The notes below the pieces were generated by a model, which was not told the origin of the DNA, did no database searches, and saw only the letters and a program-made list of their open reading frames with translations. From Symsagittifera roscoffensis (Eukaryota; Xenacoelomorpha; Acoela; Convolutidae): a stretch of DNA of 64,000 bases. This document shows, one piece after another, positions 47,056 through 56,000 of this stretch (position 1 is its first letter; the number at the start of each line of letters is the position of its first letter). Where the stretch lies: assembly GCF_963678635.1 (NCBI RefSeq), contig NC_087062.1, positions 88,637,845-88,701,844 on the forward strand, written 5' to 3'. The position numbers and the translations under genes are program-made.

Positions 47056-50000
47056 CTGGATTTAAAAAAATAAGAAAGATAGACAAAAGCAGACATGTTT
47101 TTATTACCTTTAAAAACAAAGATAGACAAGATAAACAAAAATAGACAAATACTGTTTAGGTTGCACAGAATACTCCGACTAGTTATTCCGGCCAAGAAAT
47201 GGGGGCGGGTTGTTATATAGGATGATATGAGGTTATTGTTTGCGCTAAATTTAGCTATGCGAAGCTTATTTTACAAAAATTGAGTTATTTAATTTTTTTA
47301 CCATTACAAGGCAAAACTGCGCATTTTGTGAATTGTCAGCGGATTCCACAACAGGCCAAAATCAGATTTGTCGTGGAATCCGCAACATTGCTATTTTTTA
47401 AAAATTTTATTAGCTGTTTCGGATTCCATGGACAAATAGCTAAAACACTGTATTGCTCAAAATCGCTCCAAAAACAGGCACCTTTGCGGAACCCGCAACT
47501 AAAATTGTGGAATCCGCAACAAAGTTTGCGGAATCCCGGACAGTTTGTGGAATCCATAAGCAAATAATAATATGTGTTTAGTAAATTTAAACTGTCGTGG
47601 AATCCGCAACTGTAAGTAGAATCCGCCAATTTTAAGCGGAATCCGCATAAATTTGCGGAAATCACTTACATTTGCGGAACAACGGCCGGAACAACTGCCT
47701 ATATTTGCTCGTTGCGGAATCCGCAACAAAACAAATGTGCCGACAAAACTTACGTTACAGATATTTGTACGCGCAATCCACGGAAATTTTGTAATTGGAA
47801 TTCACTTACGTTTTGGATCATGTTTAAAGGTTTGTCTCTGAAATCCAATAAAATACAGACACAAAATTGCTCCCCTATCCAGTGCACAGTTTGGTCTCGT
47901 AATGACAATACTATGAACTAGTGATTTGGCAATGAATGAATGCTAAGGAATGCTTAGATGTGCAAATCTTTCAAGAATTTTGCTGGATATAAATAATCTT
48001 CGCGGTAAAAAGTTTTATTGAGTTGATCCGATGGTCGGGCTAACGCATATAGTAGTTTTGATTAGATAAATAGTCTGTTGATTGTGTCCGTCATTTTTTG
48101 GCCGGATGGTGTTGTGTAGCTCCTTGGTTTAAACCGGATTCTAATCTTACTTTTATTTTCTTGGTCTCAATAGATCCTAACAAGACTGCTCACATATCAG
48201 GGCATAACCCTGAATTCAAGGGTTATTTTGTTGTGCGGGATAGTTCGCCACCAAAAAATTCGCTTTACGCTTTCAGGATTAAGGATTGTGTTAAATTAGT
48301 CCAGACCATGGCCAAGTTGGAAATTTTCGAACTCCCATAACTTTGCAAAAACTTATGGGATGTAAAATATCTTCTTGAGCTTGATTTTGATTGCCAAAAA
48401 ATTGAATGAATAAAAAAAACAACACCAAGCAAAAATTTTCCGTTTTCTTCGAAAGTCAGAATAAAAAACACTGGCTGGGCAAATCGCGATTAGTTGGAGA
48501 ATAATTTTATCTGAGATTGTTAACAGTCAGGGGAGACCGATCGTTTAGCTGACCAATCTTTTGGCATAAAAAGTGAAAAATGAGTCTTTTAGCAGACCAA
48601 CGTAATAAACTGTTGCATAATTGATTGATAGAATAAAAAAACAGATCAGTCTTGGGTCAAAGTTTACCCAATTAAGACGATTATCTCACGATTTGTCAAC
48701 AAAACTATCAACTTCAAAAGTACCACAGTCTAAATTAGCGGCAAGACAAAGATTTACGCGCACAAAAACCTTCATTCCGAATGAAAACGCATCGGATAAA
48801 TCGGTCGCTAATTGTCAACGCCGCGTTTGAAATTAGCTTTCTGACCTGCTAATTGTTCTGAGTCAGCTAAAAGATTAGCCCGCTAAAGAACCGGTCTGCT
48901 AAAATCCTTAGCACCACAGTCAGGGACCACAATTATCCTTAGCACCACAATTATGATTTAAAAGTAAGTTATGGAATCTGAGGGTGCCGGAAATCAAGCC
49001 GACGGGACTTCGATCCGAATCTTAAAGCTAGAGGCTTCAATTCAAACATTTTTCCAAAAGTCTTGAATTCTGGTTATTTGAAGACTGGTCCGAAGAATTT
49101 CTCTGTTTCATGATTTTTGAGATGCCTAAGGTTAAATTTCGGCCTGATTTTCCTTCGGCTTGAAGTCCCGTCGGCTTGATGTCCTAGAATCGGAATATGA
49201 TTAGTCAGTAATGAATTCTTTTCATTCATGTTCAATACAAAGATATGAAGCGTGCAGCGGCAAATATAATTGAAGCTCGCGAATGGGTCGCGTATCATAC
49301 AGTCTTAAAAACTATTCAACGGAAACCTTCTTTAATTTTGCAATTATAGTTTTTTTTGCATTGATCTCTTTTCAAAATGCAAGTCTTGCAAGAATATTGC
49401 AACATTTTGCTTATTTCTTGCCTATGGAATGCAAGTATTGCTTTGCTATAAGATCAACGCAAATTGCTATAAATCAACGCAAATGTTGGAAAAGTTTGTT
49501 TGAAAAAGTCGGGAATAATGTAGTTTCAAGCAAGATTTCTTGCAAGAAATCCTCCAAGATTTGCATTCCTAGATAACTGAGCATACAGAACTAAATTTTA
49601 TGATGTTTAGTAGGTGTAAACTATTCGAGAATTAACTCAAAATTAAGTAAGGTTTACAGGAATGATTTTTTGGTTGAATGCGGACTTAGAAAAAAATTTG
49701 CGATTCTTTGCTTTGTATTTTTCCAGTATTTTATCGAACCGTTTGGTTTTCCAACATGTTTTGATTGCTTAACACCATCAATTCCAATGTAGACAATAAT
49801 TCTCTGTCTAAATAATCTACAAATATCTCACATTCGATTAAACGAATTCCCAATTTCAGATTGTCGGAGCATGCCAATTGCTTTGAGTTAGCCGAGTTAA
49901 GCTTAGGAAATTTTAAACTTCAACTTCGCTAAATGCATCTTCTTTTCCCATACTGCTGAACTTTAGCATTACAGAACGCCTCCGAACAGAACACCCCCTA

Positions 50001-53000
50001 GATTGATTAAGTACAGATCCGCTTCCTCACTTTTATTCTGGGGTTGAACTTAATTAATACTCGCTTCTGATTGCCCGAAAATTCCAGCTGCAAACCATGT
50101 TTATAACCGCCTCTAAATCGCTTCAGTGAGGTAGTTTGATCCCTAAAAAATCAACGAACATACATGCAAATGAAATCTTGTTAAAATTCATCAAATTTGT
50201 TCACCTTCTACGACCAAAATGATCACGTGAGGAACGCAAAGCATGTTAGGAGGATCCTTTCCGCAAGCGCAGGCCGACACTGCACACAGCAGAATCTCAA
50301 TCAGACCGACAAGGTTAGCGAACAGCAAGAATGCCCTGGCACAGTTGATTTTGATCCAATCTGAGTTTTCGGGCACGTTTTTCTTTTCTACAATCATCAG
50401 AAAAGTAAAAACTTGAAAATATGTTTAAAAATTACGAATTTCTGGAAAACATGCTTTGATTTTCAGGTTTTCAGGGCTATTAACCCTATAATATTTTCTG
50501 ACTTTAAATTCCCGGATATTAAATTACAATATACATTTGTAGCCGATAAACTCTAAATTTTTGTAAAAGCGTCAAATAAAAGCGGTAATTTAAAAGTTCC
50601 GTAGAATTTTTTCGTAAAATAAAGTCTTCACGGTTTCGGGAGAGCTCGGAAAACCAAAAATTAGCAAACAGTCAAAAAAAATTAAAAATCCTCCCCGCAT
50701 CTTCAAAAACGTCTTGGATTCCTCATTGATCTTTGCTCTTTGGAAACTGTGGTAACTAACAATACCTCTGAGGTTTTATAGTGAAAACTGAATTGGTTTT
50801 GTTAGAGTTTAATTAACCATAATGAAACCGTTTCTTTTCTATTGTTATTGTTGTTACTGACTGTGTTCATAGCCACAGGCCTGAGAGATTGACTCTCTTG
50901 GATTTCTAAAAAGGTCACGTATTCTTCGACCTTGGTTTTTATAATAGAATTATATAATTTATAGATAACAATATGTATAGCACTATCAAGGTCAATATGT
51001 GATGACTATCTGATTGCTGCGATAGCAGTGGCAGATATAAGTAGCACTATCAAGGCCAATATATATGAGGACTGCATAGTTACTGCAATGGCAGTAGCAG
51101 TTGCGGTACCACATACCCCCTCGATCAAGAAAATTTTTATACTATGTTATTAAAATTTTAAATAATAATGAATAGGAGTTTTAGAACTCAGTTTAAGAAG
51201 TTTTGGCTTAGTGTATGAGATAACTCATTTTCCATCTCTCTCTTCATGTTCCTCTTCCAACTGTAACGGGATTCTCCACTCGGCGTTCCATGAACGGGTT
51301 ATGTCTAGAGCTTCGCTGCCAAACTTTCTTCTAAATAGATGTTTTTCCAGCAGACCAAATTTTGTCTCCACCGAATTAGAAGCACCAGGTTTAAAATTTG
51401 CAAGCTTGATTCTATATGCTTCGAGCGCGGCTTGATTCAAGTCCAATAAGTTATTCTGGAACGAGATTGATTTCACTGAATGCTTAATCGGGTTTCCATA
51501 TCTGGATGGTCCCTTTTTCGATCTCCCGCTTTTCCGTACTGATGTTTCCTCAAGTTCGGATTCGTCAGAAAATCCCGGAGGATTCAACAATTCCTCGTCG
51601 TCTCTCGCTTCCTCTCTCGAATGCAGTATCTCTGCCGCCGCGTGCTGAACTCCTCGTTCAAGTACTTGATCCGCTAATCGATTCCAGTCATTCGCCGATA
51701 AATCCTTACTATTGAAAGTGTCGAGGATTGTTTCAGGAGATGTAGTGCGTGTAATTTCTTTCTTGTTCTTGATAGTGTTCGACGAACATGCGTGGTCTGG
51801 CGCCTTCGGTTCGATTTCTTCTGCTGCTGACGCAGCACTTTTATTCTGTAATATGACTTTTTGTGCGTCTTTCGTCGAGATTGGGCTCACTTTGGCCTTA
51901 TTTGATTTCGAGAATGGTCCAGCCAAGTTTGGCTTCGCTCTTCGTACCGCCAAATTCAGTCCACCGCCTTGTAGGGTGTCTTTTGAAGTGATCACTGTTG
52001 GGCTATCCTGAAATTTTTCCTTCGCTGCACCTGGCTGCTCTAGCAATAAGTCTTCATCCGACTGACTCAATTCAGCCTCATCTTGTTCGTCTGATTGTCG
52101 CTTCGATTGCCTCTGTTGTTTTTTCTTAGGCTCTTCTCCCGATGGGGATCGTCTATTGTTGTTTTTCTCCTTATCATGCACCGCAACCTTAACCTTTGCA
52201 ATATCGCTTTTCCGGTAAATGGACCCTGCGGCCGTCTTAATCGTGGAAGGCGTTTCGGCCACGACCCTTCCCTTTAGAGGTTTCGTGAGGGCCTTACCGC
52301 TCTTCCTCCCCTCGTCTTTTCGTATCAAGATTGGTGACGACTGACGTTGCTGAGAAATTGCCTCCGGTTTATCTTCAACGAACCCCCGCTCCCACGAGTA
52401 TAGCATTTCTTTGCGTAGCTCGGGATTAATGGTACTCGTCTCATCCACAGTACGCTTTAGGTCGTTTGCCGAAGTATCACGTCGAGTCTGGTTCCATCTT
52501 GCATTGGCCTCCAGAAGCTCTTTTAGGGCCCGCGCTCTTTCTCGGTCCTTTGCCGAGACGACTTGCTCTTTGAATAATGGACTCACATCTCGGCTGTTTT
52601 GTCCCTTCCGGACAATCTTTAAGTTGTCACGAGATTGGTCGATTCTCTTTTTGAGTTGCGAAGCCGTCAAGGCGGAGCGCTCCAGATGTTCCTTATCTAA
52701 ACGATCAGAGTTTTGTAAGAACCTATCACTGAGAATTTTAAATTCTGTTTTTGGCAATCGCCCAAAATGTGCTTCAAATGGCGACATTTGGATTGTCTTC
52801 TGTTTTATCCAACGAAGGTCGCGAATTATCGTACTCAAGCACAATTTTATCGACGTTACATTTTCATCGAGTAACATTACTCCCAACCTTCTCTTGATGG
52901 TTTGTATAGTGCGTTCTACTAAGCCGCATCCGCGATGGTCGCCAACTGGACAGAATTTTTGTTCAATGTTATTGTCGGAGCAAAATTTTTTCATTGCTTT

Positions 53001-56000
53001 GCCCTTGAACCCGGAAAATTGATCCGTTCTAATTGATTCAGGTATTCCATGTATATCAATATATGAGCGAAGAAATTTTATTGACGACTTTCCCCCTGTT
53101 GATTTAGTGATTTTTACTGAAGGAAATTTAGAATACCTATCTATTGCTACCAACAGATAAATCTTTTTTCCTTTGAAATCTTCAAGCGGGCCAGCATAGT
53201 CTAATTGAATTTCTTGACCTGGCTGCGTGAGCAGCGGCAGAGGTTTCGTAGCATTTTTTGGTATGATGTATTTTGCATTCTTACCATAGCGGGTGCAACT
53301 TCTGCATTCCTCTGCAAGGTTGACGATATCCTTGTGCATGTGCGGCCACCACAGGTACCTTGACACATCTAGCATCGCTTCCTGGCCTGGGTGACCGCGG
53401 TGAATTCTCTTTAGGACTGCCAAACGCAATTGTTCCGGGACAGCTAATCTGTTGTCAACCAGGATGCAGTCGTCCACAACTGAGAGTTGGTGCCAGAGAG
53501 GGTTGGTATATGGACCCATCAGCTCGAAGCTGTGTCGATCGTTCCTCTCAATGACCCGCCTCAGCCTGTCCATCCAGGCGTCTTCTGATAACAGCTCCGC
53601 TAATAGGCTTCTATCAAATAGTTTGTTTAGGTTGTCCAGACTGATGTCAGTACGCACGTTATTTTGATCTGGTGTGCCTTTCCTGGAAGCGTGACATGTC
53701 TTTTCCTTTTTAATTAAGCTGACTTCTGGGCTTTCCGAAGGGCTCTCGGCTGTTAAGTCCACTTCAATAATTTGGGGAATTTCACTTTGAGTATTCAATT
53801 GTGATGACTGGTCACCTCGATTACAATCTGCCAATGTTGTCTGTGCCTCTAATTCAAGTAGACTTGTCTGTGCCTCTAATTCAAGTAGACTTTTTGGATT
53901 GTCTGGTCTTTCTGCCCCCATGAGGTCCCAAAATGACATCAGGGTTGTTCCACTAGTTCCAGGCGCCTTTCCAGATTGTATTTCTTTAAGTCCTCTAGGC
54001 TTTATCGTCTTTCTCACTGGTCTCCACTCCACTTGCGGTATATCTGAGTCAGAATCGTCTGACTCCTGTCGACTGCATGCAGCACCTCTCTTTACCATCC
54101 GTGTTCGAGAGAAGGTGGTTTCTGTTACTTGTTCCGTTAGTTGATCGTCCTCCCTCTGATTTCCGTTCTGTTTATTTTTCATCTTCTTTGATTTTCCTGA
54201 TTCACTTCTTTCCATTTTTTTTCGATGACGCCGTTTCCTTAGGTTCTAATTGTTTGGAGTTTAATTTATTTTTGAGTTTTGAAATATCGACCAACTGTTT
54301 CTCACGAGCTATTCTGTCCAATGTGTTTTTGTGCTTCTCAACTGTTTGAAATCTTGAGTTTTGACCGTTCTCGTTCCGGTCGAGCTTTGTCCGGTTTTGA
54401 ACAAACTGGTTGTCATAGCAACCGCATGATGAGCTGTCTTTACAGTAGTTAATTTCTCTTGATGTTCTAGAATGTTCTGGAATGTTCATAGTGCTACTTT
54501 GGTTTGTTTCACTAGACCGACTGTTCAAACAGTCGAGTGCTTTATGAAAACTTTCTATAGACGTTACTACGAATCTCTCATCCAGTTCCGATTCTGGCCA
54601 CGGTTCTCCATTAGGTTCTCTTGACAAGTAGTCAACGATACCCATATCCCTTCCGGGAATATGAGTAATTTTAAATTGGAAGGGCAATAATCGGTCAACC
54701 CACCTAGTCAAACGAGATTGATACGTTTTATTTGATCTATGTTCTCCCAAAGCTGATGTCAATGCCTTGTGGTCAGTTGCTATGACAAATTCTCTCCCTA
54801 GTAGATAATGTTTGAAACGATCTACCGCCCAAACTACTGCTAATAGCTCAAGTTCATTGGTAGAATATTTTTTTTCTTGAGCATTTAAATACCGGGAAGC
54901 GAATGCGATCGGTATCCAATCGCTCTGATGAGACCATTGTTCTAAAGTAGCTCCGAGCCCACTATGACTTGCATCGCATTTTACTCTAGATTGCTTTGCT
55001 GGATCGTAATAGTTTAACAAGGCTATATTAGCAACTGCCCTTTTTATGTCCTCAAAAATTACTGAGTGTTGATCGTTCCACTCAAATTTTTTAACTGGTA
55101 ACCGGACATTTTTCATTTTCTTTTTTTCATTTTCTTCTTTCAGTAGTGGTCTAAGTTTTTCAGTTAAACTAGCCGCATTTGGGATAAATTTCGCTAAGTG
55201 GTTGATGCTACCCATGAACGATCTGAGTTGCTTTAATGATTTGGGGGGTTGAAGGTTTGCAATTGCCTCCGTTTTAGTAACTTTTGGAATTATCCCCTGT
55301 ATTGACAAATTATGACCTAACCAGTTCACTGCGGGCTGCAGGAATTCGCATTTCGAAATTTTTAATGCGAGATTTTCGTCGTCCAACTTTTGCAACACAT
55401 TGTGTACTAATTTCTCGTGCTCTTTAGCTTCCCCCTTTGAAACAATTAGAATATCATCTAAGAAACAAAAGGTATTCTTTGCGTGGTTTAGTGTTCTATC
55501 CATCGCTTTCTGGAATTCGGCTGGCATATCTGCCAACCCGTAGAAACCTGTCAGAAATCTGTACGTACCCGTTGCATTACCCCCTATTATATTGAAATTG
55601 CATTGTTTTGCTGTTTCAGCAGTTAGTTTTATCTGGCTATAAGCATATTTCAGGTCTAACACGGTGAAAAAGAGAGAGCCTTCTGATGTTGATGTGATGA
55701 TCTGGCTAACCCCATCAATCAGTTCGTCCACATTAGGCATCTGGTATTTATTTTTGTACAACTGTCTATTAATGGGTTTGGCGTCCAAGGCTAATTTAAT
55801 AGAATCGTCTTTTTTTACTGTGATAACAATTGGGGCAATAAAACAATCGCTTGTGCATTTGTCTAATTTCGCAATGTGTCCCTCTGTGAGCAGCTTGTCT
55901 AGTTCTGTTTGAACTTTATCCTGAATGTGTATAGGGATTCTCCTACCTCTCTCTTGAATAGGGCACAGAGGATATTTAAATTTTGTACTCACCATGTGAT

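Noticed and set aside
46838-47144. Plus-strand frames of 72 and 89 codons over the tetraspan terminal exon
   Set aside because: They are antisense shadows; the minus strand has the hydrophobic segments, splice acceptor and phase match.
52411-53022. 203-codon frame opposite the integrase ORF
   Set aside because: Antisense shadow of the conserved integrase core, no independent signature.
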